From: Nostoc parmelioides FACHB-3921
GTDB taxonomy: Bacteria > Cyanobacteriota > Cyanobacteriia > Cyanobacteriales > Nostocaceae
Length of the DNA: 64,000 nucleotides
Direction: 5' to 3'
Assembly: GCF_014696625.1 (NCBI RefSeq)
Contig: NZ_JACJQL010000031.1
Location: 1 to 64,000, forward strand
Under the pieces are notes generated by a model that had not been told where the DNA came from, did no database searches, and worked only from the letters and a program-made list of their open reading frames with translations. The first letter of the stretch is position 1. Every line of letters begins with the position of its first letter. Made by a program: the position numbers and the translations under genes. This document shows, one piece after another, positions 43,863 to 52,355 of the stretch.

Positions 43863-44825
43863 TTAGATATTAAATTCTTGATATACAGATAATAAAGTAC
43901 ATTCCCACACAAGGCGCGGTTGAGCGTATACCAGGAGGTATTTACGAGCTTTTTCTAGTTGACTGATAATCCCTGGTTGATGCCGCTTTTGCCAGTAAGA
44001 TTGCTGTAAATAATCCACTAACCATAATTGAGCTTCCGTCTCTAAATCCTTATCGATTCTCTTAGCTAATTCCAACGCGTGACGTTGAGATTTTGGTACT
44101 GTTGTTAAATCTTGTAGTAAATCAGAGGGAATAGTTTGTAATTCTTCATAAGAGGCGATCGCACTCCCTGGACTGCCAGATGCTAAACTCAACACGGCTG
44201 GGTGCTGTAAAACTTCTTGATTCCCTGTTTGTGTAAGTACTTCAGTCAAAGATGTTGTATCTAAGCGATAAAAGGGAATGCGTTGACAGCGTGACACCAA
44301 AGTCGGTAATACAGACTCAGGGGAAGGCGTAATCAAAATTATGGTTGCTTGTCCTGGTTCTTCTAAAGTCTTCAACAAAGCATTTGCTGCTGGTTCTGCC
44401 ATTGTTTGCGCCTCCTCCAACACCACCACATTTCTTGGTGCTTCTAAGGGAGGACGGCCGAGAAATTCTGTAATTTCTCGAATTTGTTCTAGGCGAATTA
44501 AAGGCGGTGCTTTGCGCTTGAGTTTCTTTTCTACAGCTTGGGCGGCTGTAAATCTTTGCCCTTGGTATTGATAAGTCGGCTGTACCCACAATAAATCAGG
44601 GTGATTACCTTGACGCAAACGCTGTTGTAAAGATGGAAGAAGTCGCGCTTCCACAACAGATGCAAATAACAACTCGACAAAGCAACGCGCCGCTAAACTC
44701 CGTCCTACACCATCTGGCCCCGCAAATAGATAAGCCGGAGCTACTCGGTTTTGCTTAACAGCCTGAGTCAGTAACTCAATAGCTTGCTTTTGTCCTACCA
44801 GTGGTGCAAATGAGTTATTGGTCAT
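43863..44825 (-). CDS. holB: DNA polymerase III delta' subunit
   Basis: 320 residues, clamp-loader subunit of the replicative polymerase. N-terminal AAA-type domain with a degenerate P-loop (AGPDGVGRS, lysine replaced by Arg, as expected since delta' does not hydrolyse ATP), VVVLEEAQTMAEPAANALLKTLEEPG (Walker B region) and the SRC motif SRCQRIPFYRL. The C-terminal half is helical. tmk follows 630 bases upstream on the same strand, with a small peptide gene between them on the other strand, which separates a commonly linked pair. Confidence 0.92.
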   Translation of the reverse strand: MTNNSFAPLVGQKQAIELLTQAVKQNRVAPAYLFAGPDGVGRSLAARCFVELLFASVVEARLLPSLQQRLRQGNHPDLLWVQPTYQYQGQRFTAAQAVEKKLKRKAPPLIRLEQIREITEFLGRPPLEAPRNVVVLEEAQTMAEPAANALLKTLEEPGQATIILITPSPESVLPTLVSRCQRIPFYRLDTTSLTEVLTQTGNQEVLQHPAVLSLASGSPGSAIASYEELQTIPSDLLQDLTTVPKSQRHALELAKRIDKDLETEAQLWLVDYLQQSYWQKRHQPGIISQLEKARKYLLVYAQPRLVWECTLLSVYQEFNI

Positions 44826-45105
44826 TCTTTAATTGTAGATTGACCGTGGAAAGGACAACCTGTGGCTAATTTATTAGACAATAGTATAGGAATTATATCT
44901 AAATTTTTAACTATATTTGGCATTGCCACCCTACAGATAATTTATAAATCAAATATTAGTCCTATAGATTGAGACAAAATTTAAGATGTTTTGTCTATTT
45001 TTTACATTTTAAATATTGATTTGTAAAACATAAATTGGAAACATAATAATTAGTTCAACCACATGATTATCTTGAATGTAATATTCAGAACAAGGAGTAA
45101 GATAA

Positions 45106-45348
45106 ATGGTTAAAATTACAATTGATACACTATATCTTATAGGTTATGATTTGTTCTCTGATGTTGACAGCTTTCTTGATCAACTCCTTTATCAGGAAAT
45201 GCAATCCGTAGGAGGTGGTTACTGGGGGAAATCTTATGGGTATAACTCCTTGTTTGGCGGTGGTTACTCAGGAAATAGTGGCTCTTATAATTCATTTTCT
45301 GGCGGCTTTTCTGGGCATGGTGGCTACTACAATAAATCTTGGTGTTAA
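45106..45348 (+). CDS. Small Gly/Tyr/Ser-rich peptide with double-glycine leader (candidate bacteriocin or RiPP precursor)
   Basis: 80 residues. The leader half (1-38) ends LLYQEMQSVGGG: with cleavage after Gly38, Leu is at -12, Glu at -8, Met at -7, Val at -4 and Gly at -2 and -1, the full consensus for processing by C39-type peptidases. The core (39-80) begins YWGKSYGYNSLF, holds 12 Gly, 7 Tyr and 9 Ser in 42 residues and ends in a single Cys. A strong AAGGAG site lies eight bases before the ATG, and a hairpin follows. The function is unknown. No C39 peptidase-ABC transporter lies within the window; the ABC exporter at 52356 lacks that domain. Confidence 0.75.
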   Translation: MVKITIDTLYLIGYDLFSDVDSFLDQLLYQEMQSVGGGYWGKSYGYNSLFGGGYSGNSGSYNSFSGGFSGHGGYYNKSWC

Positions 45349-45377
45349 CTACTAAATTTTTGATAATGATAAGAATT

Positions 45378-45403
45378 CCCCAGTAAATAAAGTATTGCTG
45401 GGG
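45378..45403 (+). terminator. Possible terminator after the double-glycine-leader gene
   Basis: Stem CCCCAG/CTGGGG with a 14-base loop, 30 bases past the stop. The following T content is low, so it may act mainly as an RNA-stabilising hairpin. Confidence 0.5.
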
Positions 45404-45457
45404 GCTGGATATAAATAATCTGATGATTTTTCGATGACAAAATTATCAAACGACTGA

Positions 45458-46093
45458 CTACAGGCATTCTTTTAAATGTGGGCTAATAATGTCCTGAATG
45501 GTTTTATGTACAGTTTCTTTACTCAATTGACCATCAACCCTGATGATGCGCGAGGGAGAGGATGCGGCTAAATCTGCATAGCCTTGCTGTACACGGCGGT
45601 GGAAAGCGATGGTTTCTTGTTCAATACGGTCTAGTCCTGCATTTTCTCCCTGTTTGCGGGCTAACCCTACCTCAACATCTACATCTAGCCAAATGGTGAT
45701 GTCGCTGGTTAACCCACCAGTGGCGATGTCATTTAACTGATGGATAAGATTCATATCCAAATTGCGACCATAACCTTGGTATGCAATGGTAGAGTCAACA
45801 TAGCGATCGCATAATATATACTTACCCTGAGCTAACTTGGGTTTGAGTTCTTGGGCAACGTGTTGTGCGCGATCGGCAGCATATAATAATAACTCTGTCA
45901 CCTCAGCGATTGGCTTATCTTCCGCTTTCTGTAACAACAAGCGCCGCAAATCTACACCTAATTCTGTTCCTCCTGGTTCACGGGTGAGAACCACAGAAAT
46001 TCCCAAACTTTGTAACCACTCTGCACAAAGCTGCATTTGGCTAGTTTTGCCGCAACCTTCAACCCCTTCAAATACAATGAATCTTCCACCCAT
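45458..46093 (-). CDS. tmk: Thymidylate kinase
   Basis: 211 residues. Phosphorylates dTMP to dTDP. P-loop FEGVEGCGKTSQM (residues 8-20), the DR motif LCDRYVDSTIAYQGYGR and the LID region (VEVGLARKQGENAGLDRIEQE) are complete. The start MGGRFIVFEG is the family start. The gene before it (46109) is a lipoprotein on the same strand only 15 bases away; the two may be co-transcribed. Confidence 0.95.
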   Translation of the reverse strand: MGGRFIVFEGVEGCGKTSQMQLCAEWLQSLGISVVLTREPGGTELGVDLRRLLLQKAEDKPIAEVTELLLYAADRAQHVAQELKPKLAQGKYILCDRYVDSTIAYQGYGRNLDMNLIHQLNDIATGGLTSDITIWLDVDVEVGLARKQGENAGLDRIEQETIAFHRRVQQGYADLAASSPSRIIRVDGQLSKETVHKTIQDIISPHLKECL

Positions 46094-46108
46094 GCTGTCT
46101 TTATATGT

Positions 46109-46570
46109 TTACTTACCAGAGCAGTAGCCGTTAATTTCTTTAACTATGACACCTTCTTCAAGACTACTCTTTTGTAAGGTTACTAAAAAGCGATTTGCCT
46201 GTTTAATATTCTTTTGATTGATGGCTGTTGCAGCTTCATTCAAACCCTTACTAATATCTTCATAGAGTTTGATAAATCGCCCCTGAAAACCTTGTAACTG
46301 TTCATCTTTGACTGTTAAGGCTTTCATTTCTGTGGTTACTTGGTCTATCTTACTAGCAAATTCAGTCAAGCCTTGGGAACCTTTAGCTGATTTGGGGTCT
46401 TTACCATATTGCTGACCTAATAAAGCTGCTTGATTAGCGATTTTTATAACTTTGTTACATTGAGCAACCTTACTTTCACCACAGCCTGTACATAATAAGG
46501 CGATCGCAGCTGCAACGGAAAGCGTAGTACTAGGTTTATAGACACTCAGCATATTTACTATAATCTCCAA
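46109..46570 (-). CDS. Small lipoprotein, 153 aa
   Basis: Signal with lipobox (VAAAIALLCTGCG; lipidated Cys near residue 30), then a helical domain with many Lys/Gln (NKVIKIANQAALLGQQYGKD, FASKIDQVTTEMKALTVKD, GRFIKLYEDISKGLNEAATAI). The last residues contain a second Cys (NGYCSGK). It resembles other cyanobacterial lipoproteins of unknown role and should be lipidated by Lgt. Directly precedes tmk, by 15 bases. Confidence 0.8.
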   Translation of the reverse strand: MEIIVNMLSVYKPSTTLSVAAAIALLCTGCGESKVAQCNKVIKIANQAALLGQQYGKDPKSAKGSQGLTEFASKIDQVTTEMKALTVKDEQLQGFQGRFIKLYEDISKGLNEAATAINQKNIKQANRFLVTLQKSSLEEGVIVKEINGYCSGK

Positions 46571-46850
46571 ATATATGATGCAAAAAAACAGACTAAGTAA
46601 ATCATCGTTGATTGACTTTGTTTAGTCCTGTCACTTTATACTGCATCCTTCACAAGAAGTGTATGTAATTACCCTGACATAGAGAAAAGTTAACATTAAC
46701 TATTGACTAAGCTGTTACGCATTTAAATCGTATATTTCGCACTCAGGTTGTCAAAAGTCTAAAGTCCACAGTCCAAGCTAGCCGTTAACTCTGGACTCTT
46801 GACTATGGACAGCCCTAACGCAAGAATATTTGATCTAGGTGCGTATCACC
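46571..46850. other. Gap with degenerate short repeats
   Basis: AAAGTCTAAAGTCCACAGTCCA and TCTGGACTCTTGACTATGGAC (46756-46810) are STRR-like and in opposite sense. No gene. Confidence 0.5.
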
Positions 46851-47852
46851 TTATTGACTATTGACCAAAGTATTAACAGCATTGACTACAATTTGTGCAG
46901 CACCGACAAAAAAAGATTGGTCAATATTGCTGGGCGTATCAGTAGGTTGGTGATAATGAGGTGTACGCAAATTAGCTGTATCGGTGACTAATACTGCACC
47001 TATTCCCTGATACCAAAATGGGGCATGATCACTACGCAGTGTATCAGGTGTGAGTATACCTTTCAGAGGAATCGGTATAGTTAAGACATTGGGCAGATTT
47101 TTTGTATCTGCATGATTAAAAGCTTTGAGTAAAGACAAATTTTCAATATCGCCGACGGCTACTAAAAAATCACCCTTGTCGCTGGGTGGGGTAACAGGTA
47201 ATCCCGGAGGATATTGCTGACAGCCGGCGGTGTAACAAGCGTAACCAACCATATCCATCACTATCACACCCCGGAGTTTTTCCAGGCGTTGAGTATTGGT
47301 GACAAAAGCTTTACTACCAACCAGTCCGGCTTCCTCAAGGTCAAAAAAAGCTAACTGCAAAGTCCGGGGTGTGGGGTGGGAAGCAAACAGTCTGGCGATT
47401 TCCAAGATTACAGCCACACCACTGGCGTTATCATCCGCACCAGGAGAACCGACTACAGTGTCATAATGAGCTGCTACTAAAATTGCGTCGCCTGTGTTGT
47501 CAGTCCCTGGAAGTTCAGCAAACACATTTATACCACCAGAGAACTTTTCCAGCTTTGGTGTCCAGCCAGATTTTCGCAGTTCATTAATAATATATGTCCG
47601 AGTGCGCGATCGCTCTGTTTTTGTATAGCGTTGAAAATTTAACTGTTGAAGATGAGCCAATAACTTATCAACAGATACTTGTAACTCATCCTTGACTTCC
47701 TGTGAGTCTGGTTGTGGCTGCGGCGTTGCTACTGGCGCACTCTCAACCATTTCCTGAGAAGAACGCTGTTCAAAAAAAGCGCCACTCCTACTACCCACAA
47801 TCACAACTACCACCAGCACCAACAATGTCAACCAAATCCGTTTTTTTATCAT
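46851..47852 (-). CDS. M28 family zinc aminopeptidase, membrane-anchored
   Basis: 333 residues from the ATG at 47852 (MIKKRIWLTLLVLVVVV); a longer frame with 41 more residues exists upstream but would hide the hydrophobic signal-anchor inside the protein. Zinc-binding residues of peptidase family M28 are visible: AAHYDTVVGSPGADDNASGVA (His, Asp), FFDLEEAGLVGS (Glu-Glu), VIVMDMVGY (Asp) and SDHAPFWYQG (His). Cleaves N-terminal residues of peptides outside the membrane. No partner gene. Confidence 0.88.
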   Translation of the reverse strand: MIKKRIWLTLLVLVVVVIVGSRSGAFFEQRSSQEMVESAPVATPQPQPDSQEVKDELQVSVDKLLAHLQQLNFQRYTKTERSRTRTYIINELRKSGWTPKLEKFSGGINVFAELPGTDNTGDAILVAAHYDTVVGSPGADDNASGVAVILEIARLFASHPTPRTLQLAFFDLEEAGLVGSKAFVTNTQRLEKLRGVIVMDMVGYACYTAGCQQYPPGLPVTPPSDKGDFLVAVGDIENLSLLKAFNHADTKNLPNVLTIPIPLKGILTPDTLRSDHAPFWYQGIGAVLVTDTANLRTPHYHQPTDTPSNIDQSFFVGAAQIVVNAVNTLVNSQ

Positions 47853-48003
47853 AAGACTATATAAGTTCGACAGTTTGTCCTTTGACAAAGTGACCAATAT
47901 GGCATAATGTTTTGCCCTAGTATTCTGTTGAGTAAACTTTGCAAAAGATAAAAATTTTCCGTAAATTAAGCTCATCTCATCCCTAAAAGGGTATGGGATT
48001 TCA

Positions 48004-48067
48004 CGTTGACGGTTGACGGTTGACGGTTAACAGTCATCAGTCATCAGTCATCAGTCAGCAGTTAACG
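48004..48067. repeat. Short tandem heptamer repeats (GTTGACG, TCATCAG)
   Basis: Four GTTGACG units, then GTTAACAGTCATCAGTCATC and three more TCATCAG units. The array lies across an in-frame ATG at 48020, so the longer reading of the next gene is doubtful. Confidence 0.85.
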
Positions 48068-48175
48068 GTGGCGGGGCGGCTATCCCTCCCACCCCTTGAA
48101 GGGAGTGGATTTCCCGCCGCCTTCGATAACTCTTTCTCCCCACCTGTACTAAAAAACTGCCCCAGGAATTTTTTT

Positions 48176-49447
48176 ATGCTAGATTTATCACTCATCACTA
48201 TCCTGGGGTTCTTGGGCAGTTTTGGGCATTGTTTCGGGATGTGTGGGCCGTTAACAGTAGCATTTTCTCTATCTCATCAACAGACAACTCCTGAAAAGAG
48301 TTCTCAGAAAAAGACATCACCCACAAAAACTAATCCGACTTGGCAACAGCAATTAAAGTTTCATTTTTTGCTCAACTTGGGGCGGATGTTGAGTTATGCC
48401 CTTGTGGGTGCGGGGCTGGGGGGAGTCGGTTCTGTATTATTGCAAGGCGGACAGTTAGCGGGTGTAGGTAGTGACTTCCGTCGAGTCATGGCAATTATGA
48501 CTGGTGTCATGTTGATTTGGTTTGGCTTAGGGCAATTAGCACCAAATTTACTACCCCACATTCCCATATTGCATCCTCTGTTAAAGGGCAACTTACACAA
48601 CCGCTTGAGTGCGGGAATGGTCAGACTTTCTTTGCAACCGCGCTGGTGGACACCCACACTTTTAGGCATGACTTGGGGTTTGATGCCCTGTGGCTTTTTG
48701 TACGCTGCTCAGATTAAGGCGGCGGAAACTGGTAGTCTATGGATGGGTGGAGCTACTATGCTGGCTTTTGGCTTGGGAACACTCCCCACTATGTTGGGTG
48801 TGGGCGTGTCTACTTCCTTGGTGAGTCAAGATAGGCGCAGTCAGTTATTTCAATTGGGTGGTTGGATTACCCTGACTATTGGGACAATTACTTTGCTGCG
48901 GACTGGCGACACAATGGTAGACTATACCGGACACGCAGCCTTACTGTGCTTGATTCTAGCTTTGATTGCTCGCCCCATTAGCAAACTTTGGGCATCACCG
49001 TTGCATTATCGTCGCGCTTTGGGGGTAGGGGCATTTGTGTTGTCTGTGGTGCATACCACCCACATGATTCAACATTCATTAGACTGGAATTTTGCCGCCT
49101 TTTTCTTTTTACCGCCACAATTTCAAATAGGCATGGCTGCTGGTGCTGTAGCATTGATATTAATGACCCCCGCAGCTTTTACAAGTTGGGAATCATTGCA
49201 AAAATCTTTAGGCAAGTACTGGCGACAGATTCATTTACTGAGTGTACCAGCTTTGCTTTTGAGTTCGATTCATGCGGTGTTGATTGGTTCCCACTATTTG
49301 GGTTCTCTACAGTCAACGTGGGGGAATATCATAGCAACAGTGCTGTTAGGAATGATAACTCTTAGCGTGTTGCTCGTTCGCTCGCACTTTTTTTGGTCAA
49401 AGTTAGCCGTAAAGCAGTTTTATGTCCCCCCTACCAAATCACGCTAA
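48176..49447 (+). CDS. Sulfite exporter TauE/SafE-like family membrane protein
   Basis: 423 residues from the ATG at 48176 (MLDLSLITILGFLGSFG); an ATG 52 codons upstream reads through repeat DNA and is rejected. Around ten membrane helices. GSFGHCFGMCGPLTVAFSL near the start (two Cys four apart) and TWGLMPCGFLYAAQIKAAE (residues about 163-181) are typical of the DsbD/SafE-like family that moves reducing equivalents or metal/sulfur compounds across the membrane. The C-terminal half adds further helices. The next gene overlaps it by 26 bases and encodes a CopC-like protein, so a copper or redox role is inferred. Confidence 0.82.
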   Translation: MLDLSLITILGFLGSFGHCFGMCGPLTVAFSLSHQQTTPEKSSQKKTSPTKTNPTWQQQLKFHFLLNLGRMLSYALVGAGLGGVGSVLLQGGQLAGVGSDFRRVMAIMTGVMLIWFGLGQLAPNLLPHIPILHPLLKGNLHNRLSAGMVRLSLQPRWWTPTLLGMTWGLMPCGFLYAAQIKAAETGSLWMGGATMLAFGLGTLPTMLGVGVSTSLVSQDRRSQLFQLGGWITLTIGTITLLRTGDTMVDYTGHAALLCLILALIARPISKLWASPLHYRRALGVGAFVLSVVHTTHMIQHSLDWNFAAFFFLPPQFQIGMAAGAVALILMTPAAFTSWESLQKSLGKYWRQIHLLSVPALLLSSIHAVLIGSHYLGSLQSTWGNIIATVLLGMITLSVLLVRSHFFWSKLAVKQFYVPPTKSR

Positions 49448-50108
49448 AGCAACCAAAGAAAAACACCTGGTGTATTATCAATTCAAAGTCCCCGCATCAA
49501 CAGCAAATCTTAGAGTTAATCAATACCTAATACTATTTCTCAGTTTTTTAACTCTATCCATCACCAATATTTACCCAGCCACAGCCCATAAGGTGCAGAT
49601 ATCACCAGATGTTGGCGCGACACTGCACATTGAACCCAACGATAATCCTCGTGCAGGTGAACCGACACAAGCTTGGTTTGCCCTCACCCGCAAAGGTGGC
49701 ACAATATTACCTCTCCAGCAATGTAACTGTCAGTTAACAGTTTACGCCGAACCCCACACACCAGGAGAACCGGCACTACTGGAACCATCCCTCAAACCAG
49801 TAAATGCTGAACGCTATCAAGGCATCCCAGGTGCAGATATTACCTTTCCCAAACCCGGAATTTATCAACTACAACTAAGTGGTAAACCCACAACTGGGGC
49901 AAACTTCAAACCATTTGAATTTACATTTGAAGTGACTGTAGCCGGTGGCAATGCAGTAAATACACAAAATAGCCAAGATGTCAATACTGAAAATTCAGTT
50001 GATTTAGCAGCTGAATCTAACTCCATACCACCTTGGGCGATCGCTGTGCCAATTTTAGCTGTCTTAGGTGTTGTATTGGCTATTTGGCACAATAAAAACA
50101 AGCCATAG
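49422..50108 (+). CDS. Membrane-anchored CopC/YtkA-like protein
   Basis: 228 residues. An N-terminal hydrophobic segment (YLILFLSFLTLSITNIYP, about 30-47) is followed by AHKVQISPDVGATLHIEPNDNPRAG, the start of an immunoglobulin-like domain as in CopC or YtkA, with Cys-x-Cys (CNCQL) in its middle. A C-terminal membrane helix (PWAIAVPILAVLGVVLAIW) closes the protein. Its start lies inside the end of the SafE-like gene, so translation is likely coupled. The stop codon lies in the first arm of a 17-bp perfect hairpin (50104-50142). Confidence 0.75.
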   Translation: MSPLPNHAKATKEKHLVYYQFKVPASTANLRVNQYLILFLSFLTLSITNIYPATAHKVQISPDVGATLHIEPNDNPRAGEPTQAWFALTRKGGTILPLQQCNCQLTVYAEPHTPGEPALLEPSLKPVNAERYQGIPGADITFPKPGIYQLQLSGKPTTGANFKPFEFTFEVTVAGGNAVNTQNSQDVNTENSVDLAAESNSIPPWAIAVPILAVLGVVLAIWHNKNKP

Positions 50109-50142
50109 ATACCCGACTTCTTGAAGAAGTCGGGTATCTATG
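50104..50142. terminator. 17-bp perfect hairpin over the stop codon, between convergent genes
   Basis: Arms of 17 bp (CATAGATACCCGACTTC and its complement) around a TTGAA loop, with a TAG stop codon inside the left arm. It lies between this gene and leftward galE, so it could stop both. There is no immediate T-run. Tandem TTGAATT heptamers follow (50143-50188). Confidence 0.6.
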
Positions 50143-50188
50143 TAATTTTGAATTTTGAATTTTGAATTTTGAATTTTGAATTTTGAAT
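50143..50188. repeat. Tandem heptamer array (TTGAATT) x6
   Basis: Six to seven consecutive AATTTTG/TTGAATT units, between the hairpin and the galE stop codon. Confidence 0.9.
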
Positions 50189-50190
50189 TG

Positions 50191-51189
50191 TTATTGATGC
50201 CGCTTCTGATGCCATTGCCAAGCATGGGCAACAATATCTTTGATTGATGGGTAATTTGGTTGCCAGCCAAGGATTTTTCTGGCTTTCTCACCACTACCAA
50301 TCAGACTTGGGGGATCTCCGGGACGGCGATCGCATTCTTCAACGGCTATGGGTAATCCTGTGACTTGTTCACCAGCAGCAATTACTTCTCTAACCGAGAA
50401 ACCTTGACCATTACCCAAGTTGAAAACTTCGCTATCTCCACCTTTTAATAAATATTCCAATCCCAAAACGTGGGCATCGGCTAAGTCGTTAACGTGGATA
50501 TAATCCCGAATACAAGTGCCATCGGGCGTAGGGTAATCAGTGCCGAAAATAGAAATGGATTTACGTTTACCCAAGGCGGTTAGTAGTACTAAAGGGATTA
50601 AATGAGTTTCGGGATTGTGATCCTCACCTAGCAACCCATCAGGATTAGCACCAGCCGCATTAAAGTAACGGAAACGGACTGATTTCAAACCATACGCCAC
50701 ATCGAAATCCGCCAAAATCCTTTCCACCATTAACTTAGTCGCACCATAGGGATTGATGGGGTTTTGGGGATGATCTTCAGGAATAGGAACAGTTTTCGGT
50801 ACTCCATAAGTGGCACAAGTGGAAGAAAAGACAAACTTGTTAATTGAAGCAGCCAGCATCGCTTCTAATAACGTCAATGTGCCTAAAACATTATTGCGAT
50901 AGTACTTGGCAGGATCACTCACAGATTCGCCTACATAAGCGTAAGCGGAAAAGTGCATCACTGCATCAAAATGGCGTGATTTAAATAACTCATCTAATAA
51001 AGGGCGATCGCCTGTATCACCCACCACCAATTCGACTTGTAAAACTTTTTCTACTAAATCACGATGTCCATAGACCAAATTATCTAGTATCACCACGTCG
51101 TAACCTGCTTGCTTGAGAGCCAAGACGGTGTGCGAACCAATATATCCTGCTCCCCCCGTTACCAAGATGCTGGGCTTTCCAGGCGACAT
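50191..51189 (-). CDS. galE: UDP-glucose 4-epimerase
   Basis: 332 residues from the ATG at 51189 (MSPGKPSILVTGG), preceded by AAGGAAAA. Interconverts UDP-glucose and UDP-galactose for polysaccharide and glycolipid synthesis. NAD-binding LVTGGAGYIGSHT, catalytic Tyr-x3-Lys in NPYGATKLMVERIL, FSSTCATYG with the catalytic Ser and EVFNLGNGQGFSVREVI near the end. A related sugar transferase gene lies at 58126, not linked. Confidence 0.94.
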   Translation of the reverse strand: MSPGKPSILVTGGAGYIGSHTVLALKQAGYDVVILDNLVYGHRDLVEKVLQVELVVGDTGDRPLLDELFKSRHFDAVMHFSAYAYVGESVSDPAKYYRNNVLGTLTLLEAMLAASINKFVFSSTCATYGVPKTVPIPEDHPQNPINPYGATKLMVERILADFDVAYGLKSVRFRYFNAAGANPDGLLGEDHNPETHLIPLVLLTALGKRKSISIFGTDYPTPDGTCIRDYIHVNDLADAHVLGLEYLLKGGDSEVFNLGNGQGFSVREVIAAGEQVTGLPIAVEECDRRPGDPPSLIGSGEKARKILGWQPNYPSIKDIVAHAWQWHQKRHQ

Positions 51190-51257
51190 AGTTTTTCCTT
51201 TTGAGTGACAACTACTCAATTAATTTAGCAAGAAAGGTAGAAAGTACCCTGCTAAAT

Positions 51258-51320
51258 TCACCCCTAAACCCCTACACCCCTAAACCCAGTCTCAACAGAA
51301 AATCTGGGTAGGTAAGTAAT
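51258..51320 (-). repeat. Diverged copy of the hairpin/octamer repeat
   Basis: Octamers ACCCCTAAA and CCCCTACA, then ACCCAGTCTCAACAGAAAATCTGGGT. On the minus strand this is ACTTACCTACCCAG, i.e. the family ACTTACGCACCCAG with two changes. It lies in the gap between galE and the membrane gene at 51510. Confidence 0.65.
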
Positions 51321-51418
51321 TAATAATCTGGAAAATTATAAATATTGAACGCAGTGTGGAAAAATTGCACTAAAATCACTACGACGGTGGTCTTTTGTGT
51401 GAGGGGTGAACAGTTTGA

Positions 51419-51499
51419 TGTCAAATGCTGCAATTACAGTTGAGGCTAAAATAAATCCACTTCGCAAGACCTCTAGGCTAACCACAAAAGGAGATTAGA
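51419..51499 (+). other. Possible 26-codon leader frame before the membrane gene
   Basis: ATG at 51419 opens a 26-codon frame (MSNAAITVEAKINPLRKTSR and onward) that ends in TAG a few bases before the next ATG. Its last codons contain AAAGGAGA, the ribosome binding site of the 51510 gene. It could be a translated leader or chance. Confidence 0.25.
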
Positions 51500-51509
51500 G
51501 CGTAAATAT

Positions 51510-52175
51510 ATGTTTTTACTGTTAAGCCGGGTACTGCTGTGGCTACTGATTGGGATTATTGTCTATTCCCTGTTTCAGAGAGTTTATCCTTCCAGTACTT
51601 TTGTTGGGCGAATAATCTTAGTTATTATCTTGGTTGTCTTAGCTTTGTCATTCATTAATCCGAATGAACCAGCTGTGCGATCGCTATGGGATTTAGTATC
51701 TTTTCCCCTTAAACCCTTGGGGGGATCACTTTTACTGCTGATTTTCGCTGCCCAAAGAATTAAAGGTGGTGGTATAGAAAAGCCAGGAGGATATCTTGCC
51801 GGTTGGGCATTGACGATTCTACTGTTGTCAAGTATGCCATTCATCAACAAGTTGCTAGGAGGAACCCTAGCTACTACATCTGCTTCTCTACCATCACAAA
51901 CCCTAGTAGCCTTGCAGCAATCAAACAGTAACATGGCTGATGTTGGTAGTAATATCTTATACAATACAAATTTAGGGCAGACAACAGTAGCTCTCAACTC
52001 GTTAAATTCAGAAATTCCCTCCTATTTGTTACAGACTCCTGCCCCTGTAGCAAATCGGACAGGTTTAACTGTGAGTGACTTTGTACCTAGTGCAGACACT
52101 CTGCAACAAACAACAAGATTTTGGGAAAGTTATCTTAATCAGATTTATTTTTTCTTACGTGGTCGTCAAGCATAA
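51510..52175 (+). CDS. Conserved cyanobacterial membrane protein, 221 aa
   Basis: Four hydrophobic helices in the first 120 residues (LLLSRVLLWLLIGIIVYSLF; FVGRIILVIILVVLALSFI; GGSLLLLIFAAQRI; GYLAGWALTILLLSSMPFI), then a polar Ser/Asn/Thr-rich tail (about 125-205) outside or inside the membrane. I do not recognise a functional family. AAGGAG sits 18 bases before the ATG at 51510, longer than usual spacing. The ABC exporter gene follows after 180 bases of repeat-like sequence. Confidence 0.7.
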   Translation: MFLLLSRVLLWLLIGIIVYSLFQRVYPSSTFVGRIILVIILVVLALSFINPNEPAVRSLWDLVSFPLKPLGGSLLLLIFAAQRIKGGGIEKPGGYLAGWALTILLLSSMPFINKLLGGTLATTSASLPSQTLVALQQSNSNMADVGSNILYNTNLGQTTVALNSLNSEIPSYLLQTPAPVANRTGLTVSDFVPSADTLQQTTRFWESYLNQIYFFLRGRQA

Positions 52176-52224
52176 GGGTAAAATAAGTATCTTGAAAAAG
52201 AGAACAGGGGCTAGGGACTAGCAA

Positions 52225-52354
52225 ATAGTAGAGGAGCAGGGGAGCAGGGGAGCAGAGGAGCAGAGGTGAAGAAATTTTTACTCGGCACTCTCCACTCAAC
52301 ATTCTCCACTCACTAGTCCCCAATTCCCAGTCACCAAACCCCAGTCCCCCAATT
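52225..52354. repeat. Low-complexity gap (GGAGCAG and CACTCTCCACTC units)
   Basis: GAGGAGCAGGGGAGCAGG units, then ACTCTCCACTCAACATTCTC and CCAGTCCCCCAATTC. It fills the space between the membrane gene and the ABC exporter. Confidence 0.7.
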
Positions 52355-52355
52355 C

